This document shows, in pieces, positions 56,017-64,000 of a stretch of 64,000 nucleotides of DNA (positions are counted from its first letter, which is position 1; each line of letters opens with the position of its first letter). The notes below the pieces were generated by a model. That model was given only the letters and a program-made list of their open reading frames with translations. It was not told where the DNA came from and ran no database searches. Where the stretch lies: positions 2,666,001 through 2,730,000 of the forward strand of contig NZ_CP019449.1 of assembly GCF_001984035.1 (NCBI RefSeq). The letters are read 5' to 3'. This DNA is from Sphingopyxis sp. QXT-31. Its GTDB lineage: Bacteria > Pseudomonadota > Alphaproteobacteria > Sphingomonadales > Sphingomonadaceae. A program made the translations under genes and the position numbers.

Positions 56017-57327
56017 ATGAAATCGTTGCCGCTTGCCGCCGCTCTTGCCGCCACGCTGATGCTCGCCCCCGCGGCGGAGGCCAAGCTATCGAAAGCCGAG
56101 GCGGCGATGGCGAAGACGGTGACCGCCGAACAGGAGCGCTCGATCGCGCTCCTTGAAAAGCTCGTCAACCAGAACAGCGGCTCGCTCAATCTCGCGGGTG
56201 TCGAAAAGGTCGGCGCGATGATGCGCGCCGAACTCGAGCCGCTCGGTTTCGAGGTGACATGGAAGCCGATGCCCGAGACGGGGCGCGCGGGTCACCTGAT
56301 CGCGGTGCACAAGGGCAAGCCCGATACCAAGCGCCTCCTGCTCATCGCGCATCTCGACACGGTGTTCGAACCCGATTCGCCGTTCCAGACCTTCGTCCGC
56401 AAGGGCGATAAAGGCGAAGGCCCGGGCGCGGGCGACGACAAGGGCGGCATGGTCGTCATCGTCGCCGCGCTGCGCGCGATGCAGGCGGCGGGCACGCTGA
56501 AGGATGCGAATATCGAAATTCACATGACCGGCGACGAGGAAGATGCCGGCAATCCGATCGAGAAGGCGCGCGCCGACCTGATCGACGCGGGCAAGCGCAG
56601 CGACGTCGCGCTCGATTTCGAGGGGCTCGTCCGTGACAATGGCGCCGACATGGGATCGGTCGCGCGCCGCTCGTCGGACAGCTGGACCGTGACCGCGACG
56701 GGCAAGTCGGCGCACAGCTCGGGGATTTTCAGCGCCGCGGCGGGCGACGGCGCGATCTATGAATTGACGCGCATCATCCACCGCTTCCGCACCGAGCTGC
56801 CCGAACCGAACCTGACCTTCAACGTCGGGCTGATCGCGGGCGGGCAGCAGGCCGAGCTCGATGCGGGCGGCATTCGCGCCACCGCCAGCGGCAAGACCAA
56901 TATCATCGCCCCCATCGCGATCGCGCGCGGCGACCTGCGCGCGCTGTCCCCCGAGCAGATCGAGCGGGTGAAGGCGAAGATGGCGGCGATCGTCGCCGAG
57001 CACGCCCCGCTGACCGACGCCAAACTGAGCTTCGACCCCGGCGGCTATCCCTCGATGGCGCCGACCGACGGCAACCGTGCGCTGCTCGCCAAGCTCAACG
57101 GCGTGAACCGCGACCTCGGGCTCGCCGAAATGGCGCCGCTCGATCCGCTGAAACGCGGGGCGGGCGACATCAGCTTCGTCGCCGCCGACGTCGACGGGCT
57201 CGCGGGGCTCGGACCCTATTCGACCGGCGATCATGCGCCGGGCGAGGCGGTCGACCTGCCGAGCATCGAACGGCAGGCGACGCGCGCCGCCATATTGATG
57301 TCACGTCTCGCGGCTGAAAAGCGCTGA
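56017..57327 (+). CDS. Secreted M20 family metallopeptidase
   Basis: 436 residues from ATG 56017 with CAGGAG upstream and a signal peptide (LPLAAALAATLMLAPAAEA). All M20 ligands are present: AHLDTVF, GAGDDKGGM, GDEEDAGNP, the Asp region ALDFEGL, and a late His in GDHAPGE. The dimerisation domain carries SARSSD- and GKSAHSSGIFS-like segments. It hydrolyses peptides or N-acyl amino acids in the periplasm. It contrasts with the 34-kb homologue that has lost ligands. Confidence 0.93.
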   Translation: MKSLPLAAALAATLMLAPAAEAKLSKAEAAMAKTVTAEQERSIALLEKLVNQNSGSLNLAGVEKVGAMMRAELEPLGFEVTWKPMPETGRAGHLIAVHKGKPDTKRLLLIAHLDTVFEPDSPFQTFVRKGDKGEGPGAGDDKGGMVVIVAALRAMQAAGTLKDANIEIHMTGDEEDAGNPIEKARADLIDAGKRSDVALDFEGLVRDNGADMGSVARRSSDSWTVTATGKSAHSSGIFSAAAGDGAIYELTRIIHRFRTELPEPNLTFNVGLIAGGQQAELDAGGIRATASGKTNIIAPIAIARGDLRALSPEQIERVKAKMAAIVAEHAPLTDAKLSFDPGGYPSMAPTDGNRALLAKLNGVNRDLGLAEMAPLDPLKRGAGDISFVAADVDGLAGLGPYSTGDHAPGEAVDLPSIERQATRAAILMSRLAAEKR

Positions 57328-57390
57328 GGCCGGCGAATATAACGCCCGGCCGCGCTTGATTCATTCGCCGCCATGATTAGGTAGCAATAC

Positions 57391-57400
57391 GATACGTATC
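57391..57400. promoter_or_regulatory. Short palindrome upstream of the aldehyde dehydrogenase
   Basis: GATACGTATC is a perfect 10-bp palindrome centred about 30 bp before the ATG at 57426. Too short to assign, but placed as an operator would be. Confidence 0.3.
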
Positions 57401-57425
57401 CGGAACCGCCGATGGGAGAGAGAAA

Positions 57426-58862
57426 ATGAGCAGCTTCGAAACGCACCTGAAACAAAATTACATCGGCGGCCAGTGGGTCGACAGCCAGGGCGGCAAGGAA
57501 CATCAGGTCATAAGCCCCTCGACCGAGGAAGCCGCGAGCACCATCGTGCTCGGCACCGCCGCCGATGTCGATGCTGCGGTCGCGGCGGCGAAAGAAGCGT
57601 TCAAGAGCTTCTCGCAGACCACGCGCGAAGAGCGGCTCGAGCTGCTCGGCCGCATCGTCGAGGAATATAAGAAGCGCATCCCCGACCTCGCCAAGTCGAT
57701 GGCCGCCGAAATGGGCGCCCCGGTCAGCTTCGCCGCCGCCGCGCAGGCGCCCGCCGGGCTCGGCGGCTTCTTCGGCACGATCGCGGCGCTCAAGGACTTC
57801 CAGTTCACCGAACAGCATGGCGCGAACACCATCGTCTACGAACCGATCGGCGTGGTCGGCATGATCACCCCGTGGAACTGGCCGCTCAACCAAATCGCAT
57901 TGAAGGTCGCCCCCGCGCTCGCCGGCGGCAATACGATGGTGCTGAAGCCCAGCGAAGAATGCCCCGGCAATGCGACGATCTTCGCCGAAATCCTCGACGC
58001 CGCGGGCGTGCCGCCGGGCGTGTTCAACCTGGTGCAGGGTGACGGCCCGACCGTCGGCAATGCGATCTCGTCGCACCCCGGCATCGAAATGGTGAGCTTC
58101 ACCGGCTCGACCCGCGCGGGCATCCTCGTCGCCAAGGCCGCCGCCGATACCGTCAAGCGCGTCCATCAGGAACTCGGCGGCAAGTCGCCGAATATCGTGC
58201 TGCCCGGCGCCGACCTCGCGGCGGTGCTGCCCCCGACGGTGTCGGGCGTTCTCGTCAACACCGGCCAGAGCTGCATCGCCCCGACGCGCATCCTGGTCCA
58301 GAAGGACGAGGCGCAGGCCGCCGTTGGGGTCATCAAGGCGATGTTCGATGGCACGAGCGTCGGCGACCCGCTGAGCGAAGGCGCGCATATCGGCCCGGTG
58401 GTCAACAAGGCGCAGTTCGACAAGATCCAGGGCCTGATCCAGTCGGCGATCGACGAGGGCGCGACGCTGGAGACCGGCGGCACCGGCCTGCCCGCCAACG
58501 TCAACCGCGGCTATTATATCAGGCCGACCGTCTTCTCGGGCGTGACCCCCGACATGCGCATCGCCAAGGAAGAGGTGTTCGGCCCCGTCGCGACCGTGAT
58601 GAGCTACGACACGCTCGACGAGGCGATCACCGTCGCCAACGACACCGAATATGGCCTGTCGGCGGTGATCTCGGGCGATCCCGCCGAGGCGGCGAAAGTG
58701 GCGCCGAAACTGCGCGCGGGCATGGTCGCGGTCAACAATTGGGGTCCCGCCCCCGGCGCGCCCTTCGGCGGTTACAAGGCGTCGGGCAATGGCCGCGAAG
58801 GCGGGCTGTTCGGGCTCAAGGACTTCATGGAGGTCAAAGCCATCAGCGGCATTCCGGCGTAA
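57426..58862 (+). CDS. NAD(P)-dependent aldehyde dehydrogenase
   Basis: 478 residues, GGGAGAG upstream. Catalytic residues: Asn151 in PWNWPLNQ, Glu249 in QELGGKSPN, Cys283 in GQSCIAP; cofactor loop FTGSTRAG. It oxidises aldehydes to acids. Tail PFGGYKASGNGREGGLFGL is typical of the sphingomonad ALDH group acting on aromatic or aliphatic aldehydes. Confidence 0.95.
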   Translation: MSSFETHLKQNYIGGQWVDSQGGKEHQVISPSTEEAASTIVLGTAADVDAAVAAAKEAFKSFSQTTREERLELLGRIVEEYKKRIPDLAKSMAAEMGAPVSFAAAAQAPAGLGGFFGTIAALKDFQFTEQHGANTIVYEPIGVVGMITPWNWPLNQIALKVAPALAGGNTMVLKPSEECPGNATIFAEILDAAGVPPGVFNLVQGDGPTVGNAISSHPGIEMVSFTGSTRAGILVAKAAADTVKRVHQELGGKSPNIVLPGADLAAVLPPTVSGVLVNTGQSCIAPTRILVQKDEAQAAVGVIKAMFDGTSVGDPLSEGAHIGPVVNKAQFDKIQGLIQSAIDEGATLETGGTGLPANVNRGYYIRPTVFSGVTPDMRIAKEEVFGPVATVMSYDTLDEAITVANDTEYGLSAVISGDPAEAAKVAPKLRAGMVAVNNWGPAPGAPFGGYKASGNGREGGLFGLKDFMEVKAISGIPA

Positions 58863-58870
58863 GCTGAAGA

Positions 58871-59008
58871 TCCTCCCTGCGGCGAAGCCGTGGGGAGGGG
58901 GACCGCTCGCGAAGCGAGTGGTGGAGGGGCTGGCGACGCTGCGCAATAGCCCCTCCGTCAGACGCTACGCGACTGCCACCTCCCCATCGCTTCGCGACAG
59001 GGAGGATC
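58871..59008. repeat. GC-rich intergenic repeat, family A, copy 5
   Basis: ATCCTCCCTGCGGC at the start, CAGGGAGGAT at the end, with internal CTCGCGAAGCGAGTGG (as in copy 1) and CCCCTCCGTC. Immediately downstream of the aldehyde dehydrogenase and followed by another short CCCTCCC-GGGAGGGG hairpin at 59015-59035 before argJ. Confidence 0.75.
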
Positions 59009-59059
59009 GACGACCCCTCCCGTTTACGGGAGGGGTTTTGCTATCGGCCCATTGGGATT

Positions 59060-60301
59060 ATGCGCACCCCCATCATGACCACCCGCTCCCCGCTCGCTCC
59101 CGACAGTTTCCCCGCGCTCCCCGCGATTCCCGGCGTCACGCTCCGCGTCGCGCGCGCGCGGTACAAGGAATGGGACCGCTGCGACCTGACCTATGTCGAG
59201 CTGACCCCCGGCACCGCGGTCGCGGGGGTGTTCACGCGCAACATCTGTTGCTCCTCGGAGGTCGAGCTCGGCCGCGAGCAGGTCAAGGACGGGTCGGCGC
59301 GTGCATTGATCGTCAACGCGGGCAACAGCAACGCCTTCACCGGCTATCGCGGCCGCGAGGCGGTCGAGCAGATCATGGATCAGGTCGCGGGCCACCTCGG
59401 CTGCGCCCCGACCGACGTCTTCGTCAGCTCGACCGGGGTCATCGGCGTACCCTTGCCCAAGGACAAGGCGCGCGCCGGGGTCGCGGCCGCGCTCACCGCC
59501 GCGCCCTGTTCATGGGAAGCGGCCGCCGAAACCACCGGCACCACCGACACCTTTGCCAAGGGATCGGCCGCGAGCGCGGTGATCGGCGATCGCACGGTGC
59601 AGATCGCGGGCATCGTCAAGGGATCGGGCATGATCGCCCCTGACATGGCGACGATGCTCGGCTATATCTTCACCGACGCCGCGGTCGCGCCCGCGCTGCT
59701 GCAGGAGATGCTCTCCGAAGCGACGGGCACCAGCTTCAACAGCATCACCGTCGACAGCGACACGTCCACAAGCGACACCGTGCTGCTCTTCGCCACCGGC
59801 CAGGCGGGCAATCCCGTGCTCGAATCATGGGACGACGCCGGCGCCGACGCGCTCTATGCGGCGATCCGTCAGGTCGCGCTCGACCTCGCGCAGCAGGTCG
59901 TGCGCGATGGCGAGGGCGCGTCGAAATTTATCGAGATTCAGATCAGCGGCGCGGTCGACGACCATAGCGCGAAACGCGTCGCGCTCGCGATCGCCAATTC
60001 GCCTTTGGTCAAGACCGCGATCGCGGGCGAGGATGCGAACTGGGGCCGCGTCGTGATGGCGGTGGGCAAGGCGGGCGAACCCGCCGACCGCGACCGCCTC
60101 GCGATCCGCTTCGGCGACCATTGGGTCGCCAAGCAGGGCCTGCCCGTCGACGGCTATGACGAAGCGCCCGTCGCGGCGCATCTCAAGGGGATGGAGGTGC
60201 GCATCGGCGCCGACCTCGGCCTCGGCGACGGCCGCGCGACCGTGTGGACCTGCGACCTGACGCACGGCTATATCAGCATCAACGCCGATTACCGGAGCTG
60301 A
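59060..60301 (+). CDS. argJ: Bifunctional glutamate N-acetyltransferase / amino-acid N-acetyltransferase
   Basis: 413 residues; ATG at 59075 is a second possible start. ArgJ motifs: AGNSNAFTG, STGVIGVPLP, and GSGMIAPDMATML, where autocleavage is between the two residues of the AT pair (Ala-Thr before Met-Leu), making the nucleophilic Thr. It cycles acetyl groups between ornithine and glutamate in arginine biosynthesis. It converges on trxA. Confidence 0.96.
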   Translation: MRTPIMTTRSPLAPDSFPALPAIPGVTLRVARARYKEWDRCDLTYVELTPGTAVAGVFTRNICCSSEVELGREQVKDGSARALIVNAGNSNAFTGYRGREAVEQIMDQVAGHLGCAPTDVFVSSTGVIGVPLPKDKARAGVAAALTAAPCSWEAAAETTGTTDTFAKGSAASAVIGDRTVQIAGIVKGSGMIAPDMATMLGYIFTDAAVAPALLQEMLSEATGTSFNSITVDSDTSTSDTVLLFATGQAGNPVLESWDDAGADALYAAIRQVALDLAQQVVRDGEGASKFIEIQISGAVDDHSAKRVALAIANSPLVKTAIAGEDANWGRVVMAVGKAGEPADRDRLAIRFGDHWVAKQGLPVDGYDEAPVAAHLKGMEVRIGADLGLGDGRATVWTCDLTHGYISINADYRS

Positions 60302-60315
60302 GGCGACCCACAACC

Positions 60316-60413
60316 GTCGCCCCCGCGAAGGCGGAGGCCGCTAGCGATTTACGCCGCAAGGCGGGATAAAGCCGAGAGCGGCCCCCGCCCTCGCGGGGGC
60401 GACCATACAGATC
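60316..60413. repeat. GC-rich inverted repeat between argJ and trxA
   Basis: GTCGCCCCCGCGAAGGCGG on the left and CCGCCCTCGCGGGGGCGAC on the right make a long stem in the convergent gap. It is a REP-like hairpin and probably a bidirectional end of transcription. Confidence 0.6.
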
Positions 60414-60732
60414 AGAGCGCGTTTTCCAGCCAGCCCTTGAGCGCGCTCTTGGGCGCGGCGCCGACCTTGGTCTCGGCGATCTCGCCATTCTTGAACAGGA
60501 TCATCGTCGGGATGCCGCGCACGCCATATTTGCCCGGCGCGTCGGGGTTTTCGTCGATGTTGATCTTGGCGATCACCACCTTGCCAGCGAGCTCGTCCGA
60601 AATCTCCTCGAGCGCGGGGCCGATCATCTTGCACGGACCGCACCATTCGGCCCAGAAATCGACCAACACAGGTGTGTCGCTGTCGAGGACGTCGGCCTGG
60701 AAGCTCGCGTCGGTAATCGCTTTGGTACCCAT
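60412..60732 (-). CDS. trxA: Thioredoxin
   Basis: 106 residues. Active site WCGPC (Trp30-Cys34), cis-Pro in RGIPTMILF. Cytoplasmic disulfide reductase. Encoded 63 bp downstream of addA in the same direction, an arrangement shared with related alphaproteobacteria. Confidence 0.97.
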   Translation of the reverse strand: MGTKAITDASFQADVLDSDTPVLVDFWAEWCGPCKMIGPALEEISDELAGKVVIAKINIDENPDAPGKYGVRGIPTMILFKNGEIAETKVGAAPKSALKGWLENAL

Positions 60733-60795
60733 GGAAGGTCTCCTAAAATTCTGCTTGGCTCCAAGCTAGGCAGTCGGCGCGTCCGGCTCAAGTCC

Positions 60796-63700
60796 TCAAC
60801 CCGGCAAATTCGCCTTGGTTGCCAGCAAGCCCGGCTTGTGCGGCGCGAGCGCGGAATCGTCCAGCGCGACCCATTTCGGCCCCGCAGTATAGAGCAAAGC
60901 CGCATCGATCCGCCGCCCCGGAAAAATTACCGCCAGTGCGTCGCGATAGGCCGCCATCTGCCGCAGATAGGCCGGTGCGACATCGGCTGCGGTGTCGGGG
61001 ACATGCCGCCCGGTCTTGTAATCGACCACCGTCACGGCATCATCCGTGACCAGCAGCCGATCGACGATCCCCGCCACCACCGCGCCTTCGACCACCGCCG
61101 ACAACGGCACCTCGGCGAGCGACCCCGGTCCGAAGATCGCGGCATGCGCCGGGTCCTCGATCACCGCGAGCACCTCGTCGACCAGCGCGCCATGCGCCGC
61201 CGCGCCCAAGTCGGGCGCCTGCACCCCCAGCCAGTGCAGCGCCGCCGCGCGCCGCCGCGCAGGCGCCACCGGCGGCAGCCGCTCGAACAGCGCATGGAGC
61301 AGCAATCCGCGCGATACCGCGTCGGCGCGCGCGGTCCCCTGCGGCGGCACCGCGACATCGTCCGCGCCCAATGCCGACGGCGCGAGCGGGCGCGGCGGGC
61401 GCGCCTCCTCGGGAGCGGGCCGATGCGCCCAGTCGGGAACCGCAACCGGCGCCGCAACCGGCCCCTTCGCCTTCGCCGGGCGCGCCCATTTCTTCGGATG
61501 CGCCGCGTGGACGCGCTTCTGCCCCCAGCGCGGCCCGGCATCCTCCCAGCCGAGCCCCATATTCTCCATCACCGCATCGACCGCGCTATGCCAATTGTCG
61601 GCGGGCAGCTCGTCCGATTTTCGCGTGCCCGTGACGACCAGCAGTTCCTCGGCGCGCGTCATCGCGACATACAGCAGCCGCCAATGCTCCTGCAGTTCGG
61701 CGCGTGCCTTGGCATCATGCGCATCGGCGACCTTGCCGTGACGTTCCTCCTTGCCGAGCGCGAAGGCGGGCAATTTGTCCCAGCCGCTGAGCGACAGGTC
61801 GAAGCTCAGCCGCTTCGATGCCGGATCGTCGGTCGCATCGGCGAGGATGACGATCGGCGCCTGCAACCCCTTCGATCCGTGCACCGTCATCACGCGCACG
61901 ACGTCGCTGCGCGCCTCGGTCTGGCGCTTGATGTCGGCGGTGCTCGCGTCGATCCGGGTCAGGAAACCGAGCAAGGACGGCACCTCCAATTGCTCGAAGG
62001 CCAGCGCCTGCGCGAGCAGTTCGTCGATCGGATCGCGCGCCTCGCGCCCCAGCCGCGCATAGAGTCTCCGCCGCCCGTCGATCGGCCCCGACAATATCCT
62101 GTCCAGAAAGCGGAAGGGCGTCGTGAAATCGGCCATGCCGAGCAGGTCGCGCAGCGCCGCCATGGTCTCAGCCGGCACCTCCTCCTCACGGTCGCGCAGC
62201 GCGCCCCACAGCGACGACGTCCGCGCATGGGCAAAGCCGAACAAGGCTTCCTGTGACCAGCCGAACAAGGGCGAGACGAGCAAAGCCGACAGGTTGAGGT
62301 CGTCGAGCGGCTGCACCGCAAAGCGCATCGCCGCGAGCAGATCCTGCACCGCGAGCGGCTGGGTCAGCGCGAAGCGGTCGACGCCCGCGACCGGCACATG
62401 GCGCGACTGCAATCGCGCAACGATCCGCGCCGCAAGATCGCGGCGCCGCCGCACGAGGATCAGCACGTCGCCCGGCGCGACGGGGCGCCCGTCCTTGCCG
62501 TTGGCGATCCAGTCCTGCACCTCGTCGGCGATCGCGCGCGACAGCCGCAGGCTCGCGGGATCGCTCGCGGCGGCGAGGCTGTCGGCGGCCGGCGCACCCT
62601 CGCCGTCCTCGCCCTCGGCCTCGACCGCATCCTCTTCCTCGACACCGTCGAGCGCCTTGCCCACCGGCAGCGGCTGCCACAATTCGACCCGCCCCGGATG
62701 CGTGCTCTTGAAAGGCAGCGGCTGTTGTTCACCGCTGTCGAGCCCCATCAATTCGGTTGCGCCTCCCGCGATCCATTGGTCCACCACGTCGAGTACGGCC
62801 GGGCTCGACCGGTAATTGGTCACCAGATCAACGCCCTTGAAAGGCCGTCCGCCCTCCGCCGCGCGCTCGCCGAAACGGATTCGCGCCGCCTCGAACGCCG
62901 CGGGCTCGGTGCCCTGGAAGCCGAAGATCGCCTGCTTGCGGTCGCCGACGGTGAACATCGTGCGGACGCGCTCGTCCTTCGCGCCCTGCCCGGCGAAAAA
63001 TTCCTCGGCGAGCGAAAGCACGATCGCCCATTGCCGCGCATTGGTGTCCTGCGCCTCGTCGACCAAAATATGGTCGGTGCGCTGGTCGAGCTTGAAACGC
63101 ACCCAGTCGCCAAAATCGCCGCGCCCAAGCAGGTGCAGCGCGATGCCGATCAGATCGTCGAAATCGGCGAGCCCGGCTGCGCGCTTGGCGAGCGCATAGG
63201 CCTCGGCAAAGTGGCTGCCCAGATCCCACGCGGCGGCAAGGTCGTCGGCGACCGCCATCGCCGCCGCGGTCGCGACCAGCGCATCGACCGCGCCGACGAT
63301 GCGCGTCGCGGCGCCCAGGCAATCGTGCATCTTGCCCGTTTCCTTGACGAAATCGGCGCGCAACTCGCCGGTGCCGGTGACGAAGCAACTGCGCAGCGCC
63401 GCCAGCATCGCCCCGCGCCCGGCGGGGTCGGCGTGCAGCCACTCGCCCATCAGTTCGGCACGCGCATCGCCGGTCTTCGTCCCCCAGGCGCGCCCGCTCG
63501 AGGCGACCGCAGCGATATCGGTATCGGCGACCAGCCCGCGTTCGAGCGCCGCGATCTGGAAAGTCGCCGGATCGCCCTGCGGCAGACCGAGCGCGTCGCG
63601 CACGTCGCCCGCCTTGGGCGCGATGCGCGGCTGGTCGGCGCCGCCGAAACGCGCGGCGCAGCGCACGAGAAAGGCGATCGCCGCATCCTGCCCCATCCGC

Positions 63701-64000
63701 CGCGACAGCATCGCGGCGACGCTGCGCATGGCCTCGCCGTCGGCATCCTTCTGCCCGAGCAATTTGCCGAGCACCTCGCGCTGCAACGCGCTCGCCTCGC
63801 TGTCCTCCAGCGGACGGAAGCCCGGCAGGATTTTCGCTTCCAATGGAAAGCTCGCGAGCAGCGTCTGGCAAAAGCTGTGGATCGTCTGGACGCGGATCGC
63901 GCCGCCCGGGCTGTCGATCACGGTCGCGAACAGTGATCGCGCGCGGTCGATGATCCCCGGCAGCTCCCAGTCGGCGCCCAGCGCGCGCAGGTCGAGCCGC
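60796..64000 (-). CDS. addA: Double-strand break repair helicase-nuclease AddA (5' end beyond window)
   Basis: The frame is open to the window edge, so 1067 codons are present without the N-terminal Walker A part. UvrD-type motifs in order: RVQTIHSFCQTLLASFP (Ia region), HILVDEAQDTNARQW (II), TVGDRKQAIFGFQG (III), VMTVHGSKGLQAPIVIL (V), YVAMTRAEELLVVTG (VI), then the RecB-like nuclease DYKTGR with a downstream Gln/Tyr motif QMAAYRDAL. With AddB it resects double-strand breaks for RecA loading. AddB would lie upstream, outside the window. Confidence 0.96.
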   Translation of the reverse strand, partial: RLDLRALGADWELPGIIDRARSLFATVIDSPGGAIRVQTIHSFCQTLLASFPLEAKILPGFRPLEDSEASALQREVLGKLLGQKDADGEAMRSVAAMLSRRMGQDAAIAFLVRCAARFGGADQPRIAPKAGDVRDALGLPQGDPATFQIAALERGLVADTDIAAVASSGRAWGTKTGDARAELMGEWLHADPAGRGAMLAALRSCFVTGTGELRADFVKETGKMHDCLGAATRIVGAVDALVATAAAMAVADDLAAAWDLGSHFAEAYALAKRAAGLADFDDLIGIALHLLGRGDFGDWVRFKLDQRTDHILVDEAQDTNARQWAIVLSLAEEFFAGQGAKDERVRTMFTVGDRKQAIFGFQGTEPAAFEAARIRFGERAAEGGRPFKGVDLVTNYRSSPAVLDVVDQWIAGGATELMGLDSGEQQPLPFKSTHPGRVELWQPLPVGKALDGVEEEDAVEAEGEDGEGAPAADSLAAASDPASLRLSRAIADEVQDWIANGKDGRPVAPGDVLILVRRRRDLAARIVARLQSRHVPVAGVDRFALTQPLAVQDLLAAMRFAVQPLDDLNLSALLVSPLFGWSQEALFGFAHARTSSLWGALRDREEEVPAETMAALRDLLGMADFTTPFRFLDRILSGPIDGRRRLYARLGREARDPIDELLAQALAFEQLEVPSLLGFLTRIDASTADIKRQTEARSDVVRVMTVHGSKGLQAPIVILADATDDPASKRLSFDLSLSGWDKLPAFALGKEERHGKVADAHDAKARAELQEHWRLLYVAMTRAEELLVVTGTRKSDELPADNWHSAVDAVMENMGLGWEDAGPRWGQKRVHAAHPKKWARPAKAKGPVAAPVAVPDWAHRPAPEEARPPRPLAPSALGADDVAVPPQGTARADAVSRGLLLHALFERLPPVAPARRRAAALHWLGVQAPDLGAAAHGALVDEVLAVIEDPAHAAIFGPGSLAEVPLSAVVEGAVVAGIVDRLLVTDDAVTVVDYKTGRHVPDTAADVAPAYLRQMAAYRDALAVIFPGRRIDAALLYTAGPKWVALDDSALAPHKPGLLATKANLPG

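Noticed and set aside
56017..57327. A beta-lactamase or amidase reading for the 56-kb hydrolase
   Set aside because: All five M20 metal-ligand motifs are present in order, so an M20 metallopeptidase is the direct reading.

Overview
The window comes from a GC-rich alphaproteobacterium and looks like a sphingomonad, probably Sphingopyxis or a close relative. The reasons are the very GC-rich third codon positions, an AddA-thioredoxin gene pair, the alphaproteobacterial cell-cycle regulator TrcR (DUF1013), a DUF1192 protein, many acyl-CoA catabolic genes, and GC-rich intergenic repeats. The genus is an inference. No rRNA, tRNA, CRISPR array, integrase or transposase was seen. Most of the window is ordinary chromosomal core, with genes packed in short operons that often share ATGA or TGATG stop-start overlaps.

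Region by region. 1-1.7 kb: 3' part of a D-aminoacylase-type amidohydrolase. 1.8-4.2 kb: a sterol-desaturase-like membrane enzyme, then a compact three-gene locus made of a 51-residue protein that is little more than a signal peptide plus a C-terminal sorting signal, an exosortase, and a small membrane-anchored partner. 4.2-13 kb: an exported methyltransferase; a frameshifted lipoprotein coupled to an acyl-CoA dehydrogenase; a TIGR04222-type membrane protein with a Cys/Gly tail and its usual partner; a phosphotransferase-DUF6285 fusion; a TonB-C-like protein; an enoyl-CoA hydratase with a one-base frameshift; and a cupin/JmjC-like protein. 13-25.7 kb: a serine hydrolase, DUF389, etfBA, sucC, a beta-lactamase-fold lipoprotein, exported MsrA, an aspartate aminotransferase and a PabB-PabC fusion. 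25.9-31.4 kb: an acyl-CoA ligase, MerC-like and Zur-like proteins, and class I fumarase. 31.4-37.1 kb is the most accessory stretch: several repeat families, a GIY-YIG protein, an M20-fold protein that has lost metal ligands, a MITE-like inverted repeat and a gene of atypical base composition. 37-45.9 kb: an MBL-fold hydrolase, TrcR, GST, quinone oxidoreductase, ClpA and methionine aminopeptidase. 46-50.4 kb: a lipoprotein PQQ/haem alcohol dehydrogenase and the nitrogen pair glnB-glnA with a sigma-54-like promoter. 50.7-64 kb: a DUF3857/transglutaminase/TPR protein, an XRE regulator with a membrane protein and tandem operators, an M20 peptidase, an aldehyde dehydrogenase, ArgJ, thioredoxin and AddA (running off the end).

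Functional threads. The acyl-CoA genes (acyl-CoA dehydrogenase, phosphotransferase-DUF6285, enoyl-CoA hydratase, acyl-CoA ligase) would feed electrons to EtfBA. EtfBA and the PQQ alcohol dehydrogenase share a closely similar palindromic operator, which suggests one regulator ties ETF-dependent catabolism to alcohol oxidation. The likeliest under-described system is the exosortase locus at 2.68-4.17 kb. Two genes carry apparent single frameshifts in G/C runs; these may be sequence errors or real lesions.
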